64,000 bases of DNA from Gulosibacter chungangensis (GTDB lineage: Bacteria > Actinomycetota > Actinomycetes > Actinomycetales > Microbacteriaceae). A program made the position numbers and the translations under genes. The notes beneath the pieces are model-generated. The model saw only the letters and a list, made by a program, of their open reading frames with translations, was not told the DNA's origin and made no database searches. Positions 25,103 through 34,539 of this stretch are shown one piece after another (positions within the stretch are counted from its first letter, which is position 1; the number at the start of each line of letters is the position of its first letter). The stretch covers positions 62,001 through 126,000 of the forward strand of contig NZ_WBKB01000004.1 in assembly GCF_008831155.1 (NCBI RefSeq). The letters are read 5' to 3'.

Positions 25103-25829
25103 TGTCCTCGAAACCGTCTTCGGGAACCTTGAGGTTCTCGAGATCGATCTGGTCGGCCTGAGCTTCTTCGGATACAGCTTCTTTGGACTCAGCCCGACCA
25201 GTTCGCAGTTTGGTGAGTTCCTCAATGGGACGCCCGGAGGTGTCATGGAACGCCGTGATGGGCGTTGCCGGAGCCTTATCGCTCTGTCGCAACCACGTCG
25301 TCACTGCCGTGCCTTGGTAGAGGACTGCCGCTGCCAAGAACGCGAGGGCGGCAAGCGCCCCGAGCACCAGTTCCAGCGCGTTCTCCTCGCGCAGGGAGGC
25401 GACGAGGAAAGCGGCTGGGATGAATAGCGCAAGCAAGATGAACATAATGATCCGGCCGGCAGAATTCTTGCTCGCCTTGACCGAAGTCGCAGCCATCAGC
25501 AGCCCCAACGTCACCATTAACGCGAGGATGCCCATGATGCCGAGCATGATGTAGACGGCCTTTTCTTTGTCCTCTTGGGCGTAGTCCTCTTCGAGGTTGT
25601 CATTGAGGACCGCAATGAAGCTTTCGCGAATCTGATCAATGTGCAGGATGGCGATGAGGAGGACCCCCAGGAAGCACAACGTCCCAAAGAGCGCCAGATA
25701 GTACGCGACCATTACTCGCTGCGGGCGGTCAATGCGCTGTTCTTTGATGAGGCCCGTGGGAATACTCGGGCGTTCGGGTGCTGCCTCGCGTTGTGCATCC
25801 CAACTGGGAATATTGCCTGTCTCAGTCAT
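25086..25829 (-). CDS. Four-helix membrane protein of unknown function
   Basis: A 247-residue protein with a polar N terminus (~40 residues), four predicted membrane helices (about 42-64, 93-113, 126-144 and 152-172) and a long acidic cytoplasmic-type tail. The loop after helix 1 is rich in D and E (DNLEEDYAQEDKEKA). The ATG overlaps the stop of the DsbA-like gene upstream (ATGA), so the two are translationally coupled. Its end overlaps the IniC-type gene on the opposite strand. No family recognised. Confidence 0.75.
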   Translation of the reverse strand: MTETGNIPSWDAQREAAPERPSIPTGLIKEQRIDRPQRVMVAYYLALFGTLCFLGVLLIAILHIDQIRESFIAVLNDNLEEDYAQEDKEKAVYIMLGIMGILALMVTLGLLMAATSVKASKNSAGRIIMFILLALFIPAAFLVASLREENALELVLGALAALAFLAAAVLYQGTAVTTWLRQSDKAPATPITAFHDTSGRPIEELTKLRTGRAESKEAVSEEAQADQIDLENLKVPEDGFEDTTREA

Positions 25830-26602
25830 TGGTTTTCCTTGAGGACGTATTCCAGTTCGGCGGGACCGGGGATGGATTCTTTGCCGTCGATAGTCTTGAC
25901 GACGTTAACGCCGTCGATTCTGATTGTCGGTGTTGCCGATACATCAACGCGCTTCGCCTCTTTGAGGGCCTCTTCCAGCCACGGGCCAAAGGTACGGTTC
26001 GCAACACACTCGCTAATATCGCCAGCACCCGCCTGTTCGGCAAACGTAATAAGTTCCTGATCGCTGAGGCCTTCACCGCCCTGCGCGGGCTGGTTTTCCA
26101 TGAGCAGCGAATGCATGCTGGCGTAGGCGAGTACCCCGGCTTGATCGGCCACACAAACCGCGGCATTGGATGCCCTTTGGCTGTACTCGTCAGTGGATGC
26201 ATTCACGAGGAAGGCGATCGGGTGATAGGTGAGGCTGATGTTTCCGGCAGCGAGTTGCTCATTGAGGAAATCGCCTGATTCTTCGTGGAACACACTGCAG
26301 GTGGGGCAGAGGAAGTCCTCGTAAATTTTGATTTCTGTGGGGTTTGCATCCGCATTCACCGAGTCTGAGACCAGATCGGGTGTGATCGCGAAGCCGTAGT
26401 CTTCGGTGGCGTTTTGCGGGCTGGCGACGGTGGCGTCGCTGGGATTGGCCCGCAATTGAATCCAGATCAGCGACGCCGCGCTCATGAGCACGCCGATGGT
26501 GACAAAAATGGACAGCACCATTCGCTGCCGTTGGGTGTCCTTGCGGTGTTTTTGCCGAATGGAATCGGCGAGCTCTTGCCGCTGACCTGCACCAACACCC
26601 AT
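25826..26602 (-). CDS. Membrane-anchored DsbA-like thioredoxin-fold protein
   Basis: A 258-residue protein with a cytoplasmic N terminus, one signal-anchor helix (~29-50), then an extracytoplasmic thioredoxin-fold domain. The active-site motif CPTC is in EDFLCPTCSVFHEE, and the cis-proline region is VSATPTIRIDG. An inserted helical domain between them fits the DsbA fold, so it probably makes or isomerises disulfides in exported proteins. Two more cysteines (AAVCVAD and ISECVAN) could form a structural pair. I chose the ATG at 26600-26602, with GAGGGAG 6-7 bases upstream. It is coupled to the four-helix membrane gene. Confidence 0.85.
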   Translation of the reverse strand: MGVGAGQRQELADSIRQKHRKDTQRQRMVLSIFVTIGVLMSAASLIWIQLRANPSDATVASPQNATEDYGFAITPDLVSDSVNADANPTEIKIYEDFLCPTCSVFHEESGDFLNEQLAAGNISLTYHPIAFLVNASTDEYSQRASNAAVCVADQAGVLAYASMHSLLMENQPAQGGEGLSDQELITFAEQAGAGDISECVANRTFGPWLEEALKEAKRVDVSATPTIRIDGVNVVKTIDGKESIPGPAELEYVLKENQ

Positions 26603-26776
26603 AAAAAGCTCCCTCGCCGTGGCATAGAAAACGCAACACCTAATGGGTCGAATCATAAGTGAACCACGGTTACATAAACGCGCGCGCTTTGGTCCAATAC
26701 CGCTGATTTCGCCGCGCGGCCGCGAAGTCGCCCGGATTGGTGATTCGAGCACATTTCCCCCTAGGATGGACCTCGC

Positions 26777-26852
26777 GCCGCCTTAGCTCAGCTGGTAGAG
26801 CATCTGTCTTGTAAACAGAAGGTCATCGGTTCGAACCCGATAGGCGGCTCCA
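26777..26852 (+). tRNA. tRNA-Thr (anticodon TGT)
   Basis: A complete cloverleaf of 76 bases including an encoded CCA. The acceptor arm GCCGCCT pairs with AGGCGGC, discriminator T; the T loop is GGTTCGAACCC; the anticodon loop is CTTGTAA with anticodon TGT at 26810-26812, which reads ACA threonine codons. Confidence 0.97.
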
Positions 26853-27015
26853 CTTAGACTTCTCCACCGCAGCCGCGACTTCTAGAGCGCCGCGACAGCA
26901 GTGTGAGCTCGCTTCGCGCTATCCTCGAATTTGATTTGTCACGCGGCCCGCACCAGCGAATTCCTCGACAACCAGTCGAGTGCTTGCGGGGCAGCGGAGT
27001 GGAGAGCGGGGCAAC

Positions 27016-29232
27016 GTGATACTTCTGGTCGACAACCGCGACTCCTACACGTTTAATCTCGCGCAGCTCATTGCCGCCGTCGCGGACTCGGCGCCGCTCG
27101 TGGTGCCCGCCGAGGAGGTGTTCGCGCAACGCATCCCGGCGCGGATTCGGGCAGGAGAATTCAGTCACCTGGTGATCTCACCCGGCCCGGGTACTCCCGC
27201 GGAGCTCGCAGACTTCGCCGGATCCCGGGCAGCGCTCGAAGCCGCCACCGAAATTCCAGTGCTCGGGGTGTGCCTCGGCCATCAGGGGCTCGGGATGCTC
27301 GCGGGAGCGACCGTGGATCGGGCCCCGCAGGCGCGCCACGGCTTCGTGAGCCGGGTCACACACTCTGGCGACGGAATGTTCGCCAACTTGCCGCAGGATT
27401 TCGCGGCAGTGCGCTACCACTCGCTGCACGTGCGGGATATCGACGAGAAGACCCTACGCATCCACGCCCGCTCGGAAGACGACGTGGTGATGGGCCTTGA
27501 GGTCATCGGACGCCCCCACTGGGGAGTGCAATTTCACCCGGAATCGATCCTCACTGAGCACGGGGCAAGCCTGATCCGGAACTTTCTCGCGCTTGACTCG
27601 CGAGCCGGAACCGCCGAGGCCAAGTCAAAGCCAGGACGGTGGGGCAGCCGGCTCGACCGCGCATCCCACCTGCTGTCGTCACAACACGGTGAGGATGCCG
27701 CCACGGTGCACATCGAAACGCTTGAGCTTGCGATCGACGCCGAAGCGACGTTCACGCGATTACAAGCCGGCGCATCCGCCGCATTTTGGCTGGACTCGGC
27801 CTCGCGGGTGGGCGACTCGGGTCGGTATAGCGTGCTCGGCACGAACCGAGGTTCCGGTGCCCAAACCATCCGCTACCGGGTCGGCGGCCAGACGGAGGTA
27901 TTGACCGGGGACCGAACCGAACTCGTCGAAGCGGACATCTTCGAGTACCTCGAGCGCGGCCTTCCGCCCCATGCGGAAGTTACGCGCAGCGGCGAGCCGA
28001 TAGTCGGCGACGACCGCGTGCCCTTCAGCGACGGCTACTTTGGCTACTTCGGATACGAGTGCAAGTCGCTCACGGTGCCAGGGCACCAACCCCGGCACCG
28101 CGCGGAGCAAGCCGATGCGTACTGGATCTTCCCGCAGGCGCACTTGGTGATCGACCATGACCACGAGCGAGTGCACTTGATCGTGCGGGACGGCGCAGAC
28201 CGCGAAGCGCTACTGGAGGAACTTCGAGATGCCGTGCGTGTGGGAACACGCGCTGCCGCGGCAGACGCAAGCTCGGCTCGGGTTCGTCCCCACCACGCCC
28301 AGACAGGCTCGACTGCTGATCCCGCGCGGTCGGGCGTTCCCGGCAGTTGGCGGCTGAGCGACCGCGAATACGCTGCCCGAATTCTCGAGATCAAATCCGC
28401 CCTGCTGCGCGGCGACTCCTATGAAGTGTGCCTCACCGACACCTTCGAAGCTGATGCTCGAGTGGATGGATTCGAACTCTACCAGCAGCTGCGTCGACAA
28501 AATGCCGCTCCTTACGCCGCCTATTTCCGGTTTGAAACCTTCGGCGACGACCTGGAAATCCTCTCGGCATCGCCAGAACGGTTCTTGCTCGCGCAGCCCG
28601 ATCGCACCGTCGAATCGAAACCGATTAAGGGCACCGCACCGCGCGCGGCCGATCCCGCCCAGGATGCTCGAATCGCGCTCGACCTGCAGGCGGACCCGAA
28701 GACCCGGGCCGAGAACCTGATGATCGTGGACCTGCTGCGAAATGACCTCGGTCGGGTTTGCGAAACCGGGAGCGTCGAGGTCCCCGCGCTCATGCAGATC
28801 GAAAGCTACGCCACAGTGCATCAGCTGGTATCCACGATTCGTGGCAGGCTGCGTGCCGACCACACGCTCATCGACCTCCTGCGCGCGACCTTCCCGGGCG
28901 GTTCGATGACGGGGGCGCCCAAGGCCCGCACACTCGAGATCATTGATCAGCTCGAGGCCGGGCCTCGCGGCATCTACTCCGGCACGCTCGGTTACCTCGG
29001 TCGGGATGGTAGTGCCGACCTCAATATCCTGATTCGCACCATCGTGAAGTCGGGCCGCCGACTGCAGCTTGGAGCGGGTGGGGCGATCGTGCTCGACTCG
29101 GATGCGCAGGCCGAGATCGATGAGAAGGACCTCAAGGCCGCGGCGCTCATCGCCGCAATTGCCCGCACGGTAGCGGGCGAGAAAGGTACCCGAGATGAAG
29201 GCACCCGAGACGACGACTGTGATGGCAGCTGA
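27016..29232 (+). CDS. pabAB: Aminodeoxychorismate synthase, PabA-PabB fusion
   Basis: Makes 4-amino-4-deoxychorismate from chorismate and glutamine for folate synthesis. The N-terminal ~190 residues are a class I glutamine amidotransferase: LLVDNRDSYTFNL, oxyanion SPGPGTP, nucleophile LGVCLGHQGLGM and the catalytic pair in QFHPESI. The C-terminal ~500 residues are the chorismate-binding PabB domain, with PERFLLAQPDRTVESKPIKG, FPGGSMTGAPKARTLEIID and RGIYSGTLGYLG. I chose the GTG at 27016, which begins right at the conserved first strand. The pabC gene overlaps its 3' end. The PIKGT form supports a PabB rather than TrpE assignment. Confidence 0.94.
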   Translation: MILLVDNRDSYTFNLAQLIAAVADSAPLVVPAEEVFAQRIPARIRAGEFSHLVISPGPGTPAELADFAGSRAALEAATEIPVLGVCLGHQGLGMLAGATVDRAPQARHGFVSRVTHSGDGMFANLPQDFAAVRYHSLHVRDIDEKTLRIHARSEDDVVMGLEVIGRPHWGVQFHPESILTEHGASLIRNFLALDSRAGTAEAKSKPGRWGSRLDRASHLLSSQHGEDAATVHIETLELAIDAEATFTRLQAGASAAFWLDSASRVGDSGRYSVLGTNRGSGAQTIRYRVGGQTEVLTGDRTELVEADIFEYLERGLPPHAEVTRSGEPIVGDDRVPFSDGYFGYFGYECKSLTVPGHQPRHRAEQADAYWIFPQAHLVIDHDHERVHLIVRDGADREALLEELRDAVRVGTRAAAADASSARVRPHHAQTGSTADPARSGVPGSWRLSDREYAARILEIKSALLRGDSYEVCLTDTFEADARVDGFELYQQLRRQNAAPYAAYFRFETFGDDLEILSASPERFLLAQPDRTVESKPIKGTAPRAADPAQDARIALDLQADPKTRAENLMIVDLLRNDLGRVCETGSVEVPALMQIESYATVHQLVSTIRGRLRADHTLIDLLRATFPGGSMTGAPKARTLEIIDQLEAGPRGIYSGTLGYLGRDGSADLNILIRTIVKSGRRLQLGAGGAIVLDSDAQAEIDEKDLKAAALIAAIARTVAGEKGTRDEGTRDDDCDGS

Positions 29233-30187
29233 GATGACGGTTGAGTACCGCTGGCAGGGCGGACAGTTTGTCCGCTTTGAACGCGCCGCTGCCGGGGAAA
29301 TCCTCGTCGCGGACTCCTGGCGCAGCGAAGCCACCCGGGCGGCGGCCTTTGACTATCACGTCGCTCGATTTGAGGATGCGGTGGCTCGCGTTTCGCAGAC
29401 TCGCTTTGACTGGCCCGCGATCTGGCGGGGCGTTGCCGCGTTGATCGCGGCGGAAGGCGCCGCATCGCTTTTTCCGCGTATCAGTGTGGAAACGAGCTCG
29501 GCACCCGGTGAAGGCGCAGACATAGCCACGGGCACGGGTACGGGCACAGACATGGCCACGGACAGGGGCATGGGCAAGAGCACCGGCAAAGGCAACCCCA
29601 GCGGTACGCTGATCGATGGGGCGCTGGAACCACCCCTCGTACTCGCGATTCGCCCTTGCCCAAGCGCGCGCGAATTCACGAGTCTCACCGTGTACGACGG
29701 CCTCGATCCGCGCCAAAGCCCACAGATTAAAGGTCCCGACATCGCGCGGCTGGCTGCAGCCAAGGCCACCGTCGGCACCGATGACATTATTCTGCGTGAC
29801 GCTGACGGGGTGGTGCTCGAGGCATCCACCGGAGCACTCGTGCACTGGCTTGATCGGCAGATCGTGTTGTCCAATCGCTTCGACCGGCAACTGGCAAGTG
29901 TGACGCAGCGGCAGGTCTATGATCGGGCGCTCGAACTGGAGATTCCAGTGAGCTTCCGCGCGGTGCGACCGGAGGAACTTGGCCGGGGCCCGCTGTGGTT
30001 CGTGAATGCCGTGCACGGGGTGAGCCCGGTGCTTGAAATCCACACTGCCGATGGCCCGATCGCCATCCCCGAGCATCCTCAGGAAGCCGAATGGCGCGAC
30101 TGGTGGTGGACCACTCTGCAGCCCATCGACGCAACCGTCACGAGCCTGCAAGACCGGCACCGCACGCATCCGGCCCTGCACGACTAA
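29195..30187 (+). CDS. pabC: Aminodeoxychorismate lyase-like PLP protein (aminotransferase class IV)
   Basis: Probable second step of p-aminobenzoate synthesis, releasing pyruvate from aminodeoxychorismate. Class IV features: the substrate arginine context DSWRSEATRAAAFDYHVARF, a lysine-containing segment KGPDIARLAAAKA and the glutamate-serine PLP-phosphate motif GVVLEASTGALVHW. Similarity is moderate, so a related PLP function cannot be excluded, but position after pabAB supports it. A Thr/Gly/Met-rich insert at ~109-131 (ATGTGTGTDMATD) is coded by a short repeat at 29521-29600 and is not part of the fold. The ATG at 29195 has GAAAGG 8 bases upstream and overlaps pabAB by 38 bases; 29222 is an alternative. 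Confidence 0.75.
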   Translation: MKAPETTTVMAAEMTVEYRWQGGQFVRFERAAAGEILVADSWRSEATRAAAFDYHVARFEDAVARVSQTRFDWPAIWRGVAALIAAEGAASLFPRISVETSSAPGEGADIATGTGTGTDMATDRGMGKSTGKGNPSGTLIDGALEPPLVLAIRPCPSAREFTSLTVYDGLDPRQSPQIKGPDIARLAAAKATVGTDDIILRDADGVVLEASTGALVHWLDRQIVLSNRFDRQLASVTQRQVYDRALELEIPVSFRAVRPEELGRGPLWFVNAVHGVSPVLEIHTADGPIAIPEHPQEAEWRDWWWTTLQPIDATVTSLQDRHRTHPALHD

Positions 30188-30226
30188 CCCCGGCTCGACT
30201 AACCTCGGCGCGACTCGCCTCAGCAC
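30182..30226. repeat. Tandem repeat, 15 bp x 3, after pabC
   Basis: GACTAACCCCGGCTC (30182-30196) is repeated in tandem with three and five differences in the next two copies (30197-30211, 30212-30226). The first copy includes the pabC stop codon, so the array begins inside the gene's last codons and extends into the untranslated region. Confidence 0.75.
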
Positions 30227-30300
30227 GCTGGAGCTTCACGTCTGCCCTTGATCTTTCCTCGCTAGCCTCGGAACAGTGGCGTGAGTGATCGGAGGCCAGC

Positions 30301-31215
30301 GTGACCGAACTTGCCATCGAGGCGCGAAAGCTCGTGAAGACCTTCGGTCGCTTGCGTGCCCTCGACGATTTCAATCTGACGGCCCCTACCGGGCAGATCA
30401 CCGGCTTCCTGGGCCCCAACGGCGCGGGAAAATCTACCGCGATCCGGATCATGCTGGGGATGCTGCGGGCAACTTCCGGCGATTGTCGCGTCCTCGGGCA
30501 GGATGCCTGGCGGGATGCTGTGGGGATCCACAGTCGGGTGGCATACGTTCCGGGGGATACGAGTCTGTGGCCGAACCTCACCGGTGGCGAAGCGATTGAT
30601 TTGCTGCTGCGGATGCGCGGCAATCGGCATCGACAGCGCCGGTTGAGTGAGCTCATCGAGCGTTTTGAACTGGACCCGAAGAAAAAGGCGCGGACCTATT
30701 CGAAAGGGAACCGGCAGAAGGTTGCGCTGATCGCCGCGCTCGCGGCGGATGCGGAACTCTTCGTATTCGACGAACCAACCTCGGGCCTCGACCCGCTTAT
30801 GGAAGCGGTCTTCACCGAAGAGGCTCGAGCGCTCCGGGATGCGGGACACACGATCCTACTCTCGAGCCACATTCTCGCGGAGGTGGAGAAGCTCTGCGAT
30901 TCGGTGACCATCATTCGTGCCGGCAAGGCTGTTGAAACGGGCACGCTCGCGCAGCTGCGGCATCTTACGCGCGCCACGGTGCGGGTGCACACATCCAGGC
31001 CTGCGGATGCATTCGCGAAGCTCGCCGGGGTACATGATCTCAAGGCACAGTCGGGTCAGGTGCAATTTGATATTGACGGGGGACACCTGGCGGCGCTGCT
31101 GGGGGTGCTCGCCGAGGGCGGTATCGAGAATGTCACCATTACTCCGCCTTCACTCGAAGACCTCTTCCTGCGTCACTATGGCGATCGCATTGCGAGCGAG
31201 GCGAATAGCGAATGA
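30301..31215 (+). CDS. ABC exporter ATPase (drug/antibiotic type)
   Basis: A 304-residue ATPase with Walker A GFLGPNGAGKSTAIRI, Walker B LFVFDEPTSGLDP and H-loop ILLSSHILAEVEKL. The signature is atypical: YSKGNRQKVALIAALA in place of LSGGQ, as seen in the actinobacterial multidrug/antibiotic exporter subclass. The C-terminal ~85 residues are the usual DUF4162-like domain of that class. GTG start, with GGAGG 6-7 bases upstream. It is coupled by a 4-base overlap to the permease gene, so the two form a complete half of an exporter. The substrate is not evident. Confidence 0.9.
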   Translation: MTELAIEARKLVKTFGRLRALDDFNLTAPTGQITGFLGPNGAGKSTAIRIMLGMLRATSGDCRVLGQDAWRDAVGIHSRVAYVPGDTSLWPNLTGGEAIDLLLRMRGNRHRQRRLSELIERFELDPKKKARTYSKGNRQKVALIAALAADAELFVFDEPTSGLDPLMEAVFTEEARALRDAGHTILLSSHILAEVEKLCDSVTIIRAGKAVETGTLAQLRHLTRATVRVHTSRPADAFAKLAGVHDLKAQSGQVQFDIDGGHLAALLGVLAEGGIENVTITPPSLEDLFLRHYGDRIASEANSE

Positions 31216-32840
31216 GCCACGCGGCGAAGACCACGGAGGTTGCCGGCGGGCCATTCACCGGGCTCGGCGCACTGCTGCGGTTTCGCTTGCGACTGGATCG
31301 GATCCGCATCCCCGTGTGGGTATTCGCCATCGCCCTCGGTGTCTGGGCCTCGGTGCTCTCGCTCGACGAGGCGTATCCAACGGCTGAATCCTTGCAAGCT
31401 CGAGCGGCACTGCTAGGAAACCCCGCGACTGTGCTGATGACCGGGCCCGCGTTCTCCCTCGAGCACTACACCTTCGGTGCCATGGTCGCCAACGAGCACT
31501 ACCTGTACGTACTCATCACCGTGGCCATCATGTCCATTCTCTTGACGGCACGGCACACCCGCGGAGAGGAAGAAGCGGGCCGGCTGGAACTGCTGCAGGC
31601 GCTCCCGGTGGGCCGTTTTGCATCCGCCGCGGCCGCGCTGCTGGCGGTGGCGCTGGCCAATCTCCTCATCGGTGTGGGGACCGCGGCTGGGCTCATTGCC
31701 GCGGAGATGGCCGTGCTGGATTCGGTAGCCTTCGGGCTTGGAACTGCGCTTATCGGCATGGTGTTTGCGAGTATTACCCTGCTGGTCGCACAGCTCTCGG
31801 AACACGCACGCACGGTGGTCGGGGTCTCTTCCGGAGCCCTTGCCGCGGCCTTCCTCGTACGTGGGGCCGGTGATGTTCTCGAGAGCCAGGGCTCGTGGCT
31901 GTCCTGGTTTTCACCGCTCGCCTGGGCACAGCAGACCCGAGTGTTTGTGGACCTGCGGTGGTGGCCGCTGCTTGCCGCCGTCGCGCTCGTGCTGGTGGCA
32001 CTGGGGATCGCATATCTGCTGGCGCGCCGCCGTGACCTCGGTGCGGGATTCGTGGCTTCCCGATCGGGGCGACTCACCGCATCCGCTTGGTTGATGGCAC
32101 CGTGGGGACTCGCCGATCGACTGCTGCGCACGAACGCCATCGTGACAACGCTGGGGACCATGTTTTTTGGTGTCGCGATGGGCTCGCTGGCCACAAATCT
32201 GGACGATTTTCTCGCCGAGAACCCGGCACTGAAAGACTGGATTTCGATTGAAGGAAGTGACCTCACGGGAGAGTTCGCGGGGGTCATCCTTTCCTACGTC
32301 ATGCTCGCGCCGATCATTCTCGCGGTGGCTGCGGTACTGCGCCTGCGCGCGGAAGAGGATGCGGGCAGGCTCGAGGAGCTGTTGGTCGCGGGTCGTTCGC
32401 GCAGCGGCTTCCTGGCGGGTTGGCTCGGCGTGGTCGCGGTGCACACGGTGGTCGCGACGATGCTCGTTGGCGTGAGTGTGGCGGTGGGCGTGGGAATCGG
32501 CAGCGGTGAACCCGAGCGCGTCGGCGAACTGGCGATTGCGACGATGCTGTACCTGCCCGCGATCCTGGCCATTGCATCCCTCGCGGCCGCGCTCTATGGG
32601 CTGCTGCCGCGGGCGAGTATCTTGGCGTGGCTGCTGGTGATTTGGGTGGCTGTGGTGCTCTTTCTCGGACAGCTTTTGCGACTACCGGACTGGGCGATGG
32701 ATATTTCGCCGCTCACGCACGTACCGAACTATCCCGTTGAATCGGTGGCTCCGCTGCCGCCTGTCATATTGACGGCGCTGATGTTGCTATTTGTGTTGCT
32801 CGGCTTCGGGGGATTGCGTCGACGGGACATCGGCGCGTAA
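31212..32840 (+). CDS. ABC exporter permease, large 12-helix type
   Basis: The membrane partner of the upstream ATPase. The 542-residue protein has two repeated halves, each starting with an amphipathic stretch and containing about six hydrophobic helices, including LLRFRLRLDRIRIPVWVFAI at the start and matching EEEAGRLELLQALPVGRF / EEDAGRLEELLVAGRSRSGF motifs in the two halves. This layout is that of the polyketide-antibiotic exporter permeases (tetronasin type). ATG overlaps the ATPase stop by 4 bases. A role in antibiotic self-resistance or lipid export is possible; nothing local decides. Confidence 0.87.
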   Translation: MSHAAKTTEVAGGPFTGLGALLRFRLRLDRIRIPVWVFAIALGVWASVLSLDEAYPTAESLQARAALLGNPATVLMTGPAFSLEHYTFGAMVANEHYLYVLITVAIMSILLTARHTRGEEEAGRLELLQALPVGRFASAAAALLAVALANLLIGVGTAAGLIAAEMAVLDSVAFGLGTALIGMVFASITLLVAQLSEHARTVVGVSSGALAAAFLVRGAGDVLESQGSWLSWFSPLAWAQQTRVFVDLRWWPLLAAVALVLVALGIAYLLARRRDLGAGFVASRSGRLTASAWLMAPWGLADRLLRTNAIVTTLGTMFFGVAMGSLATNLDDFLAENPALKDWISIEGSDLTGEFAGVILSYVMLAPIILAVAAVLRLRAEEDAGRLEELLVAGRSRSGFLAGWLGVVAVHTVVATMLVGVSVAVGVGIGSGEPERVGELAIATMLYLPAILAIASLAAALYGLLPRASILAWLLVIWVAVVLFLGQLLRLPDWAMDISPLTHVPNYPVESVAPLPPVILTALMLLFVLLGFGGLRRRDIGA

Positions 32841-32919
32841 TGAAGCGACATAGGTTTCGCGTGCGGGTTCAGTCCATGACAGATTGGTGCAATTGGTATT
32901 GACGCATGTGGAGGGCACC

Positions 32920-34329
32920 GTGACCGAACCGACCGAGGTCGTGATCGTTGAAGGCGATATCGAGCAGCGTGATTTCGAGCGAGACGATATCGAACAAGAC
33001 GTGCGGATCGTTGAGCCCAACTATGACTGGGACGGCTACGGGTTCGAGACCCGCCAGGTGCACGCGGGGGAGCAGCCCCGCAATGACTTCGGTGATCGAG
33101 TGGTGCCGATCCACATTAGTAACGCCTTCCGGTTCGATTCTTTTCAGCACACCTGGGATCGCTTCAGCCTCGAAGATGAAGGCCAGCTATATTCGCGACA
33201 CCTCAACCCCACCGCCGAGGTCGCCGAGCAGAAGATTGCCTCACTCGAAGGTGGTACCGGGGCGGTAGCGGTGGCCTCCGGCACCGCGGCGATCAGCTCG
33301 GTGCTCTTCGGTCTGCTCGAAGCGGGCGACCACTTTATCTCCACCGCGAGTATCTACAGCGGTACGCAGACCATTTTCAACCGGGCGATGAAGCGTCTCG
33401 GGGTGAGCGTCGACTACGTCTGGGACTGGCGCAATGAGCAGGAGTGGGAAGCACTCATTCGCCCCGAGACGAAGATGATCTTCACCGAGACCATCCCGAA
33501 CCCGAAAAACGACATCACCGATGTGGCGGCAATCGCGAAAATTGCCCATCGGCACGGCATTCCTTTCGTTGTCGACAACACAGTTGCGACACCGTATTTG
33601 ATCCGCCCCATCGAGCACGGCGCCGATATTGTGGTGCACTCGGCCACGAAGTTTCTTGCGGGCCAGGGCGCGGGCCTCGCCGGGCTCATCGTCGACGGCG
33701 GCCGTTTTGACTGGACCTCGACCGGGGACCGCTATTCGCTGCTGACCGAACGCCAGTCGGCTGCGAGTCCCTCGTTCTTGGAGCGCTTCGGCAATGACCG
33801 CGCGTTTGCCAATTACCTTCGCCAGACTGCCGTCAACGACATCGGCCCGTCAATCTCGGCCTTCAACGCTTTTCTGCTGCAGCAGGGGATGGAGACACTC
33901 TCGCTGCGCATGGAGCGACACGTCGATAATTCGGTTGCGATTGCGAAGTGGCTGGTGGGCAAGCCCGGCGTGGAGTCGGTCGACTATGCGGGGCTTCCGC
34001 ACGGTATCGATAGCGAACTCGCGCAACGGCTCTACGGCGGCCGCACCGGTTCGGTCTTCGGGGTGACGGTCAAGGGCGGGCTCGAAGGTGCCCGTACCTT
34101 TATCGACAACCTGCGGGTGTTCTCGCGGATGACCAATATCGGTGATGTGCGATCGCTCGCGATCAACCCGCGCACCTCAACGCACAACGGTTTCAGCGCG
34201 GAGCATCGCGAGCGACTCGGCATTCACGACGGGCTTATCCGGCTGTCGATTGGTATTGAATCGGTTGCCGACCTCATTGCGGACCTCGAGCAGGCCCTCG
34301 CTGCGGTGGTCCGTCAATTCGGCCCGTAG
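32920..34329 (+). CDS. metY: O-acetylhomoserine sulfhydrylase
   Basis: PLP enzyme that makes homocysteine from O-acetylhomoserine and sulfide for methionine synthesis. Motifs of the Cys/Met-metabolism family: FETRQVHAGEQP, LYSRHLNPTAEVAE, VAVASGTAAISSVL and the PLP lysine in HSATKFLAGQGAGLAG. The C-terminal block NIGDVRSLAINPRTSTH is characteristic. The N terminus has an unusual acidic extension of ~35 residues (VIVEGDIEQRDFERDD). I chose the GTG at 32920, 4-5 bases after GGAGGG; the frame starts upstream at 32884 with a TTG. Confidence 0.92.
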   Translation: MTEPTEVVIVEGDIEQRDFERDDIEQDVRIVEPNYDWDGYGFETRQVHAGEQPRNDFGDRVVPIHISNAFRFDSFQHTWDRFSLEDEGQLYSRHLNPTAEVAEQKIASLEGGTGAVAVASGTAAISSVLFGLLEAGDHFISTASIYSGTQTIFNRAMKRLGVSVDYVWDWRNEQEWEALIRPETKMIFTETIPNPKNDITDVAAIAKIAHRHGIPFVVDNTVATPYLIRPIEHGADIVVHSATKFLAGQGAGLAGLIVDGGRFDWTSTGDRYSLLTERQSAASPSFLERFGNDRAFANYLRQTAVNDIGPSISAFNAFLLQQGMETLSLRMERHVDNSVAIAKWLVGKPGVESVDYAGLPHGIDSELAQRLYGGRTGSVFGVTVKGGLEGARTFIDNLRVFSRMTNIGDVRSLAINPRTSTHNGFSAEHRERLGIHDGLIRLSIGIESVADLIADLEQALAAVVRQFGP

Positions 34330-34539
34330 TCGCCGAGTAATTGCGGCCAGGGCGGTGCCTTGGACAGGTGGCTTCGCGCGGGATGCTTCGGGCAGGACGC
34401 ACAGCGTAGCTGAGCCCATGCCGAGAACGTTTGTTGAAAACGCACAGAGCTGCTCGGATTAATCACTTGCGGGTTACCCTGGGCTCATTGGGAACATCCG
34501 GGTGCGGCCGTGTTCGCATCCGCCCGGGGAGGCAGATCA

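Noticed and set aside
32841-32919. SAM riboswitch upstream of metY
   Set aside because: The gap is under 80 bases with no SAM-riboswitch core, too short for the known classes.
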